A stretch of 64,000 nucleotides of DNA from Rhytidiadelphus loreus (GCA_947034895.1 OX344764.1:73079348-73143347), one strand, 5' to 3'. Numbered from the stretch's first letter, positions 33,900 through 46,806 are shown. Numbers and translations are program-made. Notes: generated from the sequence alone by a model not told the origin.

Positions 33900-36380
33900 A
33901 TTTTTTAGATCTCAAATGAAGTGAAATTTGCAAATTTTTCTCAAAGCCGGGAAATGAAGTAAAATTGGCAAGCTTTACTTTTCACTAATGGTACATATAT
34001 GCATTTAAAGACCTCTCAAAAATAAAATATTTACTTTTTTTAGTGAAAAATTAGAGTTTTCAATAGTTAACCTTCAAAATTGCTCATAAATTTTTTTAAA
34101 TTGTCAAAGGAATTTAATTTCCTAGACCAAAATGAGCCAAAAATTTTAGAACAACTATATATGGTTGGTTGGGCAATTAGGGATTGAAATTGTTCAAACA
34201 AGCATTTTAGCATAGTTTCTAAAATCAAAATTGTCTAACTTTTTGTTGGATATTTTTGGGGGTTATAATGACATTCTAGATAGTATCCATATACTCCTTC
34301 TATTTTTGAAAAAGATTTGTGTTTCCTTTGTGTTTTTCAAAATAAACACGGGTCTTTTAAAAAAAACTAAGGTAGTACATTTTATAGACATTGTGTGAAT
34401 AAACTATGATAAGTATGTGATTACACCTGTGAAAATTAAACATACAAAATTTCATTTACATATAGTTGCAAAATTGAAGCACTGACAAAGAAAAACTTTG
34501 AAGTTTGAAAAATAGTCATTGATTGTGCTCTTATGGTTAATGATTTGAAACAACTTTGATTAGTGGGTCCCATTCTCCTTTGAAGGAATGGTCAATTCTT
34601 TTTAGAATACAATTAGCATGCCCTTGTGCCACTACCATGGGCACTACCACAAACATTCATATGACATTTGTAATTGCCAGGAAAGTGATCAATAATCAAT
34701 CCCTCTATAAATCTCCTTTCAAACCTATTTTTTAATTATTTTAATTATTTGCAACACTAATGTTTAACATCTAATTTTTCATTATACTTAGAAAAAACTA
34801 GTGTACAAAAATAGTATGCCACACAAAAAATAAGATTTAAAAATAAATAAAAGTAAAAAGATGAAAGTGACATTAAAAATAAATAAAAGTAAAAGTATCA
34901 ATGTGATGTCGTGGCAGCTAGAGTGTTTTATAATTTGTCAACAACCTATAAGCTTGGATCCTACGGCTCAATGGTTCAATGTCTCTTCACACCCAATTTT
35001 TGAAATTTTGTGCAATCAAAACTTCAAAATACCACATTTGCATTTTTTTGGTTTACTTTGCCCCATGATTTCTATAAGATTTGAGAATAGGGTCAAGCTT
35101 GTAAGCACCCCATAAAGTTGCAATCACTACTATTCAATGGATGTGAGAGGTGGCACATATGGCACACTTGGTGTATTCTTTTCACATACTTACACATTTG
35201 AAGTCCATTCAACAATTATGACAATATTAGGATTTGTAGAATACATACCATTCCTAATTAATGAGAAGAAAAATCATTATTTATTGAATTGACAAACATT
35301 ACATTATCAAATTTGTAGACATTTTTGTAATAGCCTCATTAGTGTGGGTTTAACTAAGAAGACCTTGAGAGGTTATCTACATTTTTTTTCTAAAATTTAC
35401 CTTAGAAAAAATTGACTTTGTCATTGACAATCAAAATTTGCAAAAATCCAAAACAATTTGTCTAATTGCTTAAAAGTTAAGGGTTTCAAAATCCTAAAAT
35501 CTTCAATCAAACATTTCTAAAAGTACAAAGGAAAGAAAAGTCCTAGTTAAGAGTTAATTCTTTAAATATGGCCATGCTTTTGAATTACCATTGGCAAATA
35601 GCAAGTTTAGTACCTTATTGTGGAATTTTTTTACTTTTTAGAAAGTTGAATTTGAGATCTTGAAAAGAAATAAAACTTATTTCTAAATATGCTAAAATAA
35701 ATAGTGAAAAATTGATTAGTACTTTATTTTATGAATAATTCTTTGCTTAATTTTTGGAAAATAATAAATATTGGATATGCTATTCCGCTTATTTACCTAC
35801 AATAATCTACTTCAATTTGAATTTGAAAAAAAGTGTTTTAACTTTTCCATCTAATATTATATGATTATTTATACCATTTCAATACATTTTCATATTTAAA
35901 CAACACAAATCCTTTTATTGACAATTTTTTGTAGATAGCTACTCCATCCTTTGCCCTCTACATTTCAATATGTGGGTGTTTCTGTAGTTACATTGAATTG
36001 TCTTTTCTTGAATTGATTTGTCCCTCCACTTCCACTCACCTACCTTTCTATTTTTTCAATGACATGACGTGTCCTTCCATTGATTGTCCCTCCACTCCTT
36101 GTGACTCTCCCTCTACTCCTTCTTGACCGTTTCTCCACTCCTTATGACTGAACTTCCTTTGGCTATGATTGATTGTCCTTCTATTCATTGTCCATCCAAT
36201 GACTTTGAATGTCCCTCCACTTCCTCCAATCACTGTACTTCTAGAGATTGTCATATTCATAACCTACTGACCTAACCTATCTTTCTAACCCACTCTTATC
36301 ATTAGATGACATGTCCTTTTGATGGTCCGACCTCCTACTAATCCATTATTTTGGAATAAAATTTGTACGCGTATTTTGGC
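33900..36380. other. Gene-free AT-rich stretch
   Basis: It shares phrases with 44640-44770 (tgtcaaaggaatttaatt.cctaga). A low-complexity pyrimidine-rich block with repeated tccctccactcc and tgattgtcc.t phrases covers 35990-36250. No exon is supported. Confidence 0.4.
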
Positions 36381-36384
36381 TTAA

Positions 36385-36626
36385 CCCCTGAGCGCCCAGC
36401 CCATGTTCACAAAAATCCAAACCTTTCTATACTCATTCCAATTGAACTATCACCTAAAAAATGATCTACACTAATTGACTGTACCTATTGATAGTAGAGA
36501 CATGTCCAAAGATACATGGAGAGGGACGTGTCCTTTGACCGTACCATTGAAAAGATTATAAGAGTCAAACAAGGACATCTTTCAAAAATGGAGAGGCCAT
36601 ATTTTGGCCCCTTGGGCGCTTAGGGG
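36385..36626. mobile_element. TTAA-flanked MITE, 242 bp
   Basis: TTAA at 36381-36384 and 36627-36630 bounds inverted ends CCCCTGAGCGCCCA and, read inward from the right, CCCCTAAGCGCCCA (13 of 14 identical). The inside is non-coding and unrelated to the larger TTAA elements, so it is a separate family using the same target and CCCCT terminus. Confidence 0.8.
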
Positions 36627-36859
36627 TTAATGTACTTACATTTTTATTTTTTTGAAATCCTCTAGGTAGAAGTTGGTCTATAAGTCTTAACAAATTTAGG
36701 TCCCTTAAAGAATACAATTTTCTATACATCGATACAATTGAAGTCATATAATAATAAAGCTACAACTAATTTTTTTGTCACCTATCTATTCAAGTTCTAT
36801 TACTTTAAAGGCAAATGATTGTTTGGTGTTTTTGCCTATCCTTTCGTACCTTTCATCCA

Positions 36860-37255
36860 TGATGTGTCATTTAGCTATCTATTCATGCTACGTGTCAATT
36901 TGATTAAGTCCGTAGTATTATTAAATGTTGATTGGACTGAGTTTGCATTTTGCTACGTACCGATTAGATTACATCCATAGTTTTGTCACGTGCCAATTAA
37001 ATAATGTCCATAGTTTTATTATGTGCCAATTAGATTATGTCCATAGTCCTATTAAATGTTGATTGGACTAAGTTTGCATTTTGCTACGTGCCAATTAGAT
37101 TACGTCCGTAGTTTTATTACGTGTGCCGATTAGATTATGTCCTTAGTTTTGTTATGTGCCAATTAGATTATGTCCGTAGTTTTGCTACATGCCATTTAGA
37201 TTATGTCTTTAGTTTTGCTATGTGTCAATTAGATTAAGTCTATAGTTTTGTAACA
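36860..37255. repeat. Minisatellite, ~33-37 bp unit
   Basis: The unit tgccaattagattatgtcc + rtagttttgttacg recurs about nine times with CG/TG and single-base drift. A longer variant containing tattaaatgttgattggact and gagtttgcattttgctacgt occurs twice, suggesting a higher-order duplication. Confidence 0.8.
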
Positions 37256-38394
37256 AATTAAATTTTTTGACATTTCCAAATTTAAATATTTTTCAATTGG
37301 TCATTATAGAATTACAAGGTCTTAGCTCTTTGATTATAAAATATTGATACAAAGTAAGTTTGTTGAGTTTGATTTGTTCACATCTCAATGATATATAGAG
37401 AATAATAACAATACATATTTTGGATAGACATCAAGCTATTTGTTGTTGGTGAATTTTAAGAAGAAAATTTTAGAGCAACCAAATGACTAAGGAACAATGT
37501 CTCTAAGATTGAAGAAGTACCTTATTATTAAATGCCAATTCATAGAGTTAAAGAAATATTTGTGCTACATTTATATGCAACTTTAGTAACACAATGGAAT
37601 ACTTAAAAAAAAATTCAGAATTGGTTCCATAGATTTAAATTCCTTAATCCTGAAAAGACGGGCCTATAACCAATTTCAAAGATGCTCAGAATGCATGCCC
37701 AAACACATACCCGAAGGTGTGGTGGATACCCGGGGCCAAACTCAATGCACGGACATCAATATCAGAACGAACCACTGCGGCGAAACATAAGTGCGCTTCT
37801 CAAGCCATTCAGTCCTCGCAACAACGATGCGTCGCGACACCAGTTGTATGGAGCGATTGTCCCGCTCTTCAGGGTTGCAACATTGTGCGTGATTTGAAAG
37901 CTTTAAAATTCTTCTCATTTGACGGTTTCTACAATTTCCCTTGATTTTGCGGTTGGGACGCTCTTCAGTTCAGTTTTTTCTTTAGTCCGCATTTGTCTAT
38001 AGTGCCGGGCGAGTGCAATTTGGAATCTGTTAGCCAGGCTTTTGACGTCGAATTTTGCTGAAGAACTGTGAAATTGTTGTGACTACTCTCAGTCCAGAAG
38101 AAGGAGAAGGAGAAGAATCTGTATTCACCGTTCTTCTTAGGATTGTCGCAAAATCACTTTCGAATTTGGCTTGTTTGAAATTTTTAGTTAATCGGAGTTA
38201 GATTTCGGTTTTCAAGTTCCAAGATTCACGTGTTGGCGTTTTCGTTTTTCGTTTTGAGATGAGGTTAGAGCATGAGTTAAAAATAAGTCTTTAGGTCCAT
38301 CTGGTGTTTCGAAAGCGATGTCGGAAGAGTGATGTGAGCGTTGTTGGCGAATTTTGGAGGATTTTGTTGCAGAGAGCAGTTCGTGAATGGTTTA
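37256..38394 (+). promoter_or_regulatory. Upstream region and probable leader of the F-box gene
   Basis: The first ~400 bp are AT-rich. GC rises from 37.68 kb, as at the other gene starts in this window. The sequence from about 38000 to 38394 (ctctcagtccagaagaagga, gaagaagg runs) looks like a transcribed leader. No TATA box or start site could be fixed. Confidence 0.35.
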
Positions 38395-41300
38395 ATGCAC
38401 GGGCGGAGAATGAGTTCATCCCGTCTGAAGAAGAAACGGAAACGGTTGCCTGAGTTGGCCGCGATGACAGGGCCGAAAGGGGAGGAAGCAGGGGAGGACA
38501 TGGCCATAACGAATTTCCTAGGCGATGATACAGTGCTCAACATTTTGCAGCGTATTCCGACTCGGGCGCTGCTCAGCGTGATGGCTCTTGTGTGCCGACG
38601 CTGGAGACGACTCTGCCAAGAACATTTGGTGCGCACCTTCTCTTTTAGCCACGGGCTTTGAGCATGTGACTAATTTTACCGATGTCGTGCATTCTCCATA
38701 TTAGGGTTATATTACTCTCTCTGTAGAGTTTCTTCTGACTATATGTCGTGATAACTTCTGAAGTACAGGTTTCACGGTGGAAAAATTCTTATGAACCTGT
38801 TTTGAACGTTCATAACTTGTTTCGTTTTGACAAGGATGTAATTGAAATGTTTGAGTTGCAGGTGCATGATCTTACGCCTCCACTTTTCAGCATCCATGAC
38901 AAACCTTGGGGCTCCTTGGTGAGTCAAAGGGTTTCTCTATATGTCGGTCTAATATTGTCATACTAGAGGATATATTGATGATTAGTAGTTTTAGTTATGT
39001 ATCCTCGAGTTCTCTGATGAATGAAGTAGCTAGTCAGATGCTCATTTTGTTGAATCGTTTTTACTTTGTAGACAGACCTTCAGATTATGGAGCTTGCGAA
39101 GCGGCATGCTTCCACTCTCGAGTCCATTGAATTGCGCGGGTGAGCTCTCATCTGAATTATTACGAATTTGGCATGTTTGAGGAATATATGGTATGTAGGA
39201 GTTGGGAGGTATTTACATTCGACGGGAAGTTTTAGTTGGCGATTTTGGTGCTTCTCCTTCATTCTAATTTGATGTACGTTGTGTGGCCAGTTTGAAGCAG
39301 CTAACTGGTGATGACGTTCAGAATGTTTTTGCCAATCTGCCACGGCTGCAACATCTGACAATCGCTTCAGATCCTCCTGTTATCACCAACAACTTACAGA
39401 GCCTTGTGCATCAGCTGCCCGGCCAATTAGTAACCTTGGATCTACATACGACTGGGTTCAGCACTTCTGTTTTCTCTACTTCCAATAGCCGACCTCCCTC
39501 CCGACTCCTGCCTCCCTCTGTTACAGATGATTTTGTAGGTGTTCTGTGTCAACGATGTCCCAATTTAGAGCGGTTAATTCTGGATGCAGATTCTTTTATC
39601 AGTCAAGAATCATTTGACAGATTACTTCATACTTGGCCATCCCTTACCTTGTTACATATTAATAGTTCTGCGCTGGGCTGGAGTTCTGTTCTTCTTGTAT
39701 TTCAGGCATGCCAATCTTTGCAAGAGTTGTCTTTATGCTCCCGCAATTTTATTATCCCTCAGAAAATCGCAGCGGATAATGCGGGTTACAGTGACGGGGT
39801 AGAAGTAGCAGAGATGTACTCAAAAGACACTCTATCAGCTTTGATGCCCCCGTCGTTAGTCTCCCTCCGTTTTTATATAAGTCTGCATATTTCAGTGTCT
39901 TGGGATGTCATACCTGCCGAAGATCTGATGAAGTGTAAGGGACACCAAATTCGACAACTGCACGCCCAAAATTTGTTTCAGACGAGCTGGCACAACATTT
40001 CTGTGTGGTTTATCAATATCAAATCGCTTGACTTGTCACATGCTCACCATTTTAACATCAAGCTCACTGAGGTAAGTTTTTGTATTTTATATGACGACTT
40101 TTCATATGATGTAAACGATTTTTACTTGAATTTTAGTTCACTATTTTACATTGGGATCTACTCTAGGTGTCTTATCGACCCTCTTTTTCTGGCAGACGGA
40201 GGAAACAATCCTCTGCAGATTAGTGAAGCATTTGGTGCAGCTTGAAGAGCTTGCACTCCCGGGAGCAACCGATCGAATTCTTTCAGAACTTGGCCGTTAT
40301 TGCTCTAGGCTTACGAGATTCTTTTTTCAGGTGCATCGAACAATTCAAGAATGCCTTTTGCGGAACATTAGGTTCTATATTAGGTTCCATTTGTGGGATC
40401 CTTTGTTTCTGAAATAATATAATTTTTGTTCCTTGGAATAGTAGGAGGGCTACAGTTACGCAAATTCAGACTGGAAGTTCATTTACCGAGTATGCTTAAC
40501 GTGTGAGCACTTTGTAATAACTTTGTAATAACTGATTGCATAATCTTGTACATTGAAACCGTCCAGGCCAATCTTTTCCTGATACATTTGCTTGTTTTAC
40601 TGTGATGCATCAGGGTTGGAGAATGCAGAGGTCAGGACCACTAACTAAACAGTTGAATATTTCTGATCGGGGTGTCATATCCTTAGCCGAGGGGTGCCCT
40701 GAACTGCGTGTTTTGAGCCTGGGAGGATGCATCAAGATCAGCCTCTCTTCTATCAGGTACGTGGTTTTCTTGCTCTTTCGGTTGAATTGAGTATTGAAAC
40801 CTTGTTATTGAGGTTTGTACCTGACTTAAGCTTACCTAGTGAGGGGACACTGTTTATATCTTTATATAGCTGGTATTGAGGAGAAAGGTTTGTTTTGCAG
40901 GGTGCTTACGTTCCACTGTAAAAAAATTGAGGTGCTGGAACTTGCTGGCTGCTCCGCCTTGACTGATGATGCAATTTTACTACTATTAGAGCGACTCGGT
41001 TCCTCTTTGTTGCTTCTAGATTTACTTGGCTGCTCAAAGTTGACTTCCGGTGTCATGCAATCGATGTATCATCATGTCCTGGTGGGTTTCAGAGCTTCAA
41101 CATCCATCTTTCCATTTGAACCTATTGGTCATGTTTAAATATTTATCATAATGGTTCCGAATGTCATGCATGCTCAGTGATCTGAGCATTGCATCATTGA
41201 ACTATCAAAATGCCCTTGTCTATGATAAACTCGTGACTATTGGCTTCGTGATATACCTCACAGATCATCATGATTGCGAACCTCTTAGAACACAATTTAA

Positions 41301-41554
41301 AGAAGTTTGCAGGGGTGTTGTCCGATAGGTCGACGTTGCTCATGTGCATGTGGTGTTTTGGGTGATTGTAGGCCCAGACTCCTCAGAAGATAAGCTTGCG
41401 CGTGCTGGCCATTCCAAACTCTGTCAAAAGTACTAGTCGAGCAGTGATATCCAACCTGACCAGGCTGCTGCCGTCACTGAGTGTCAGAGGGAACAACAAT
41501 GGATTGCACTGGGATGGTTTCTATCATTGTCCACCTTGGAGTTACTGCGGCTAG
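38395..41554 (+). CDS. F-box/leucine-rich-repeat protein (8 exons)
   Basis: Exons are 38395-38628, 38769-38918, 39072-39139, 39291-40071, 40196-40330, 40614-40756, 40901-41081 and 41372-41554. All introns are GT-AG and all phases match, giving 624 residues. A basic N-terminus (RLKKKRKR) precedes an F-box at about residues 40-78 (FLGDDTVLNILQRIPTRALL then CRRWRRL), which in this family binds SKP1 and so recruits substrates to SCF ubiquitin ligases. Leucine-rich repeats follow, for example LPRLQHLTI, RCPNLERLIL, CPELRVLSLGGCIKIS and IEVLELAGCSALTDDAILL, the last ones of the cysteine-containing type. The tail ends HWDGFYHCPPWSYCG. The second ATG (38410) is an alternative start. A possible extra exon near 40448 was left out because it breaks the frame. 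The substrate is unknown, and I cannot assign a named orthologue. Confidence 0.85.
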
Positions 41555-43100
41555 AAGAATTATGGATCGTGGGAATCGGTATTCGGTATCGAGCAATCTT
41601 TGGAGCGTTCATTCTTCAATCTTTTTTCCTGAATTTCCATAGTATCTCTGATGAGCTATTTCTGAGCAATTTTTATTTACAGCCATGATTGTCACACATA
41701 CGCAAATTGTGGCTGAGCTTAGGGGTCATTTGAATATTGTATGCAAGATTTGTAAGAGGTCAATGCTCAAGTGATACATTTTTTCAATTTTTTGACCTAA
41801 TTTAATGTCTTAGTGTTGAACATTCTGCAGTCAGTAACTGTTTTTAAAAATTTAGAGTTAGATTTGGCACACGTTTGGGTGTTATTACCTTGAAATGAGT
41901 GTTCAAAAGTTGGAGCATGAGACCAATTCAGATTTTTACTGACCTTTGCGAAACACGATGATGTCAATCTGTGATTAATGAAAAACTCTTTCATACTCAA
42001 GCTGGTGCACAATGTTATGATACGATGATTGTATTTGCTCTTCTGCTAAAAAAATGCAGTGTGAAGGTATTAAGGGAGGCTCTTGAACCCTTAACTTGTA
42101 CAGTACGTCTGGTGCTTTTGAGGCTAATAAATCATGTCTTGTGACACATCTAGACCTAAATCATATTTGCAAGTTTTCCTTTTCTTCCTTTTTGAACTCT
42201 TTCAAAATCCTCAGTTGCATGAAGTAGTGAGTGACAAAGTTGGTCACATCATTGAAGAATACTGATCAAAAGTTATTTCATCACCATACTTGGATGCACT
42301 TCATCCATTTCATATATCTCTAAACAATAATTGTTTCATCACCACAATTGGATGTGATTAATCCATTTCATATAACTCAAGCCATAAGCTCTTGAAAATG
42401 GTCATCATCCATTTAGTGAATGTTAAGGATGTTGTTTCTCTTAGGGGTTCATAGAGAAGTAAATTCAACCTCTTTTTGAGGTCCCCATGTGAATCAAAGG
42501 TTTGTTCTTCTTGGGTCCCCATGTCAATTGTCAAGGCAAAAGTGACTCTTAATTATAAATTGTAAATTTCTTTTAGGTTGATGTGAATGAAGGTGTATTC
42601 TTCTGTGGTTCCATGTCAAATGTCAAGGCTAATTTAAAAGCATGTAGGGGTTCGCCAAGTTAGGTATGTATTGTCAAAACTTAATGCTAATCTTACCTAG
42701 TGAATGTCACTGAATTTGGTAAGATTGTTTGAAGGTTGTATTGCCAAAATAAGACTAGCTCCAAGCTTGACTATAACACCACTATCCACTAAAAAGTAGT
42801 AGGCAATTTTGCCCTTATCTCTCCTCCAACTCAAAAAAACCTTAACCATTAGTCTTAATAGGAATAAATTCCCCCCTTCCAATGCCATTGATTTAGTATA
42901 AAAAAACCACAATGGCACAATATACAAAGAGAACATATGATTTGCCCACCTCACCTCCCAAAATTTAAATCCCAAAAATCTTTGATATGGATATTGTATA
43001 CACGGTTATCTAATACATATGATGTACAAATACATATATTGATACTAATATTATATATATATTCATTGAAGTGAACAAGAGTTCATTTTTACACAATCTG
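41555..43100. other. 3' side of the F-box gene and intergenic sequence
   Basis: The 3' untranslated region is presumably within the first few hundred bases. The segment 42230-42620 repeats short phrases (tcatcaccatacttggatg / tcatcaccacaattggatg; gtccccatgt.aa), a weak internal duplication. No further gene is recognised. Confidence 0.35.
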
Positions 43101-43490
43101 TCACTATACACTAGGAAGTGATAGGCACTCAAACTATGTACAAATGAATTGTCACTAACTTCAATTAATGAATAACTCAAACTATAGACAAATGAATTGT
43201 CACTCACTTTAGTTAATGAATTAATGAATAACTCAAACTATGAACAAATGAACTGTCACTCACTTTAGTTAATGAATTAATGAATAACTCAAACTATGAA
43301 CAATTGAACTGTCACTCACTTTAGTTAATGAATTAATTAATAACTCAAACTATGTACAAATGAGCTATCAGTCTAGGCACTCAAATTATGTACAAATGAG
43401 CTATCAGTCTAGATACTCAAATTATGTACAAATGAGCTACTAGTCTAGGTACTCAAATTAAGTACAAATGAACTCACTATACACTTAGAA
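43100..43490. repeat. Tandem repeat, units of ~62 and ~40 bp
   Basis: A unit containing aactcaaactat..acaaatgaa.tgtcactcac then tttagttaatgaattaatg repeats about four times. It passes into a shorter unit with caaattatgtacaaatgagc and tagtctag.tactc, about four copies. Confidence 0.8.
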
Positions 43491-43589
43491 GTGATACACT
43501 ATAAACTACATCACAATCCTCCTAAATTGCAAAACCATAATGAGCTTACAAATTATTGAAACAAGACATGATGAGCTTATGATGGATTA

Positions 43590-43709
43590 CATGACCCCTT
43601 AAGTACCTAAGCCTTTCCAAATGTGTATTTCTTATGAAAAAAGAGCATGGGCTTGTAGTTATCCCCAAGAAATCAATTTTTTTCCTTCAAAATCTAGCTT
43701 TATAGATAT
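43590..43709 (+). repeat. Dispersed repeat (left part, split by insertion)
   Basis: This matches 30555-30680 and 51005-51105 (aagcctttccaa.tgtg, gcatgg.cttgtagttatcccc). The match resumes for about 20 bp at 44641 (agagcttgttta) after the inserted TTAA element. Confidence 0.65.
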
Positions 43710-43713
43710 TTAA

Positions 43714-44636
43714 CCCCTAAGGGACAAAGGCCTCTTTTTTCTGTCAAAAAACACTCAAAACTGCCATTTCTACAGCAAAGAGTTAAAAAAATTGAAAATT
43801 GTTTTTTCCCCACATCTAATTGTAGGATCTTACACCTTACTAGTATGAAAATGTGTGAAAAAAATTTCAGAATTTATCACTGTACAGATTGCAAGATATC
43901 TGCAATTAAAGTGAAAAAAACAAGTTTTTCAGCACATTGCAGGACTAAATTATTTGACTTTGAACATTTTTAATTTAAATTTTTTGCACTACAGAGTTTT
44001 GAGCTTTAAATTATTATAGTGGAGAATTGAGTTGAGAGTCTAGGAAAAAAAAGGTCTTCAAAAAAACTTAATTTACATTCTTAAAAAAATTGTAGAATAG
44101 AAGTAGATACGAGATTGAATGAAAATCTATTTTATTAGTATATCTAAGATAGAATTAAAATGCACTAATCTCCACGGTGAGATTGCTCTAGCAAGCAAAC
44201 TAAACCATGTGGAACTTCTTTTTTTGAAAAATTGTCAAAATCACATTCAGAAATTAATCCTACAACTTATTTTTCAAGAAGATGCTCTAATTGCCTGAAA
44301 AACAAGATTGTCCATAACTTTCTCATAAAAAATACAAATGAAATGAATCAAAGCTTTACACATAGACAAAAATATAAACTATGAGGGAAAAAAATTTAGA
44401 AAAAAAAATTCAAATTTTTGCAAACTTTTTTACTCCCCGGTCTCCCTGGTTTTGAGCTATATGGGCATAACTTTTGTTCCCGGGCAACGATTAGAAAAAA
44501 AAAGTTATATTCCCACAAAGGTAGTCAGTTTTTCTATCTTCAAAAAAAGTTTCAAAAAATCAGGAGAAAAATTCAGCCCGTAGGAACCTGCCCGAAATCC
44601 ATTTGTCCTCTGAAGGGACACTTGGTCCTTTAGGGG
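43714..44636 (+). mobile_element. TTAA-flanked MITE (family 1), intact
   Basis: This 923 bp element has TTAA at 43710-43713 and 44637-44640. The ends are CCCCTAAGGGACAAAGG and, read inward from the right, CCCCTAAAGGACCAAGTG. The host repeat is uninterrupted at 30671-30690 and 51101-51120 (tagatgttt.agagcttg), which fixes the boundaries. The internal landmarks gggaacaaaagttatgcc (inverted here), ctcaattctccactataat and ggtgtaagatcctaca are shared with the other family-1 copies. It is non-coding. Confidence 0.88.
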
Positions 44637-44640
44637 TTAA

Positions 44641-45404
44641 AGAGCTTGTTTAGCTTATAAGTTATTTTCTTAAATGGTCAAAGGAATTTAATTGCCTACA
44701 CAAAAATGAGCCTAAAATTTTGGATCAACCAGATATGGTTGATGAAGTATTTAGGGGTTAAGAGGAATTCTAAATGGTTAATCTGTAAGTTACAAACTAT
44801 TTGGTTCAAGCTATAGGTAAATACAAAATTTAGTAAATTGTCTTGTATTCTTTCAACCAAAACATTGTCCATTCCTCGATCCATTCTAATTTTGGAAATT
44901 TGATAGATTAGAATAGACAATAGATTGTGATGAACCAATTTTTTATTGTGAAGTTTTTCATCTAGACTATATGATGGGGAAAGGGGAAAATTTTATATAT
45001 ATATATATATTTAGGACATGCTTACAAAAGATTATTATTTGAAATTTGAACAATTGGATCGTAACCCCTCAAGCCTAACAATTTTTTGACAATGGAGTTT
45101 TTTTCTAAATGAATCGTTCCACTTTGATATTTCTTTGCACATGGATGTGCTTGAATTTTTTAGTTTTAACCTTACAAAAGTAAAGAATATTTTGTTTAGT
45201 ATGCATAGAATTAAATGTGGAAATTATTGACCATTGGATTTTTAGATTATAACATTTTGGATGATCAACCTTTTAGGCAGAACACATAACTTTGGGGGAA
45301 GAAAATTATAAGTAGATGAATAATGATTTTTTATTCCCTCTCCCATCGAATAATATTGGAATCTAAGGCAAATATGAGGGCAAATGTAGTATTTCTAAGT
45401 AATT
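44641..45404. other. Intergenic sequence, nothing recognised
   Basis: It includes an AT dinucleotide run (44994-45011) and an isolated tttaggggttaa at 44752-44763, possibly a leftover TTAA-element end. No exon is supported. Confidence 0.35.
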
Positions 45405-45408
45405 TTAA

Positions 45409-45951
45409 CCCCTAAAGGACTAAGAGTCCCCTCAAGGGACTCTTTGGAGTTTAGTCAGGTTCTTATGACCTCAATTTTTGGTGAAAATTTTAAAAACTTT
45501 CTCATAAGATAGAAAAATTTAATTAGCTTGGTGCAAATATAATTTTTATTTCAATTGGTGCCCAGGAGCAAAAGTTATGCCATCTTAATCATAATTTTCA
45601 TGTCACCGGGAAGAAAAAGAAATCCACAAAAACTTCAAATAATTTAAAGAGAAAATTGTTTCTTATAGATCTTGTTTTTGTCTATATGTGAAGCTTTGAT
45701 TCGTTCCATTTGGATTAGTGAAGTGATTAGTTATGGACAATCTTGTTTTGGGGCAATCTAAGCATCTTTTTGAAAAAATAACTAATATGATTCATTTTTT
45801 AATTAAATTTTCACAATTTTTCAAAAAAAATTGTTTGCCAAGGTTCACTTTGTGTGCTAAAACAATCCAACCATTGGGAATACTTAGTTTCAATTCAATC
45901 TTAAAGCTATTAGTGGTTTAGTTTCTCTATCAATCTTGAACCTACTTATAC
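45409..45951 (-). mobile_element. TTAA MITE (family 1), truncated by another insertion
   Basis: TTAA at 45405-45408 is followed by CCCCTAAAGGACTAAGAG and the family-1 body in reverse orientation, up to cctacttatacttaa. There the next TTAA element (45956-46806) begins at the TTAA of its cttaa. Beyond that element no continuation of family 1 is visible, so the distal half was lost or never present. Confidence 0.7.
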
Positions 45952-45955
45952 TTAA

Positions 45956-46806
45956 CCCTTCAATGTCCAAACAATGTTTTTTTGGAAACATAGTGATTTT
46001 GGGCAGCTCACTACATATGGAGTTTTTATTTATGTATATTACATTGCATGATTCGTAATTTTTGGTGTTTGCCAGGCAGTCTAGGCAGAAAAAAATTCTT
46101 TGAAAATCACTTTAAAAAAAATTAAAATTTGAAATTGATTCTCTAGATTTATATATATGTGGTAAGTTTTGAATCATTCCATTTTGATTAATGAAATGAA
46201 AGTTATGAGGAATTTTAGTTTGGGTTAGTTTGTGGATAGTTATGGAATCTCTACTCTAAAATAAACTTTGAAGTCCTTTATATAACTCAATTTTTTGGGA
46301 AAAAAATAAAAACATCAGGTGTATATTATTTGTTACAACATTACAACCATTGGATTGGAATTTGTCAATTCTATAAATAAATTGTTAACAATTTAGTATT
46401 TTTAATCATTCTCTACTTCTTTCTACTTACTATTTTTTTCCTAAATGTTGTACAATTCCAAATGAGCTCAAAATTTTCAAGCATGTAGTCAACTTGATTT
46501 GAGGAATGAATCCAAAGAGTAACCACCATTTTGGACATTTTTTCATACAAATGACCTTGTGAAGTGCAGCTGCCCGTATTTTCACAGGGCCAAAAAAAGG
46601 ATTTTTGTCACTTCAAACCTTAAAATCTTGCAATCTACACGGTGGAAAATTCTGAAATTTTTTTCACATCTTCTATAACTATTTTACTACAAGATCCTAT
46701 GGTTACATTTGTCTAGAAATGTTTTTCATCTAAAGTTTGATGCTTGTAAATGCAAGGGCAGTTTTGGAGCATTTTTGGTGAAAACATAGTCTCTGATGTT
46801 TAGGGG
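45956..46806 (-). mobile_element. TTAA-flanked MITE (family 2)
   Basis: This 851 bp element has TTAA at 45952-45955 and 46807-46810. The ends are CCCTTCAATGTCCAAAC and, inward from the right, CCCCTAAACATCAGAGAC. The body matches 51830-52756: ttggaaacatagtgattttgg.cagctca, aataaactttgaagtcc, gaatgaatccaaa.ag and aaatcttgcaatctaca. It sits at a TTAA inside the family-1 copy 45409-45951. Confidence 0.78.

Noticed and set aside
40446..40502. Possible extra LRR exon of the F-box gene
   Set aside because: The LRR-like frame (LQLRKFRLEV) cannot be joined in phase with the exons on both sides. Skipping it keeps the frame intact.
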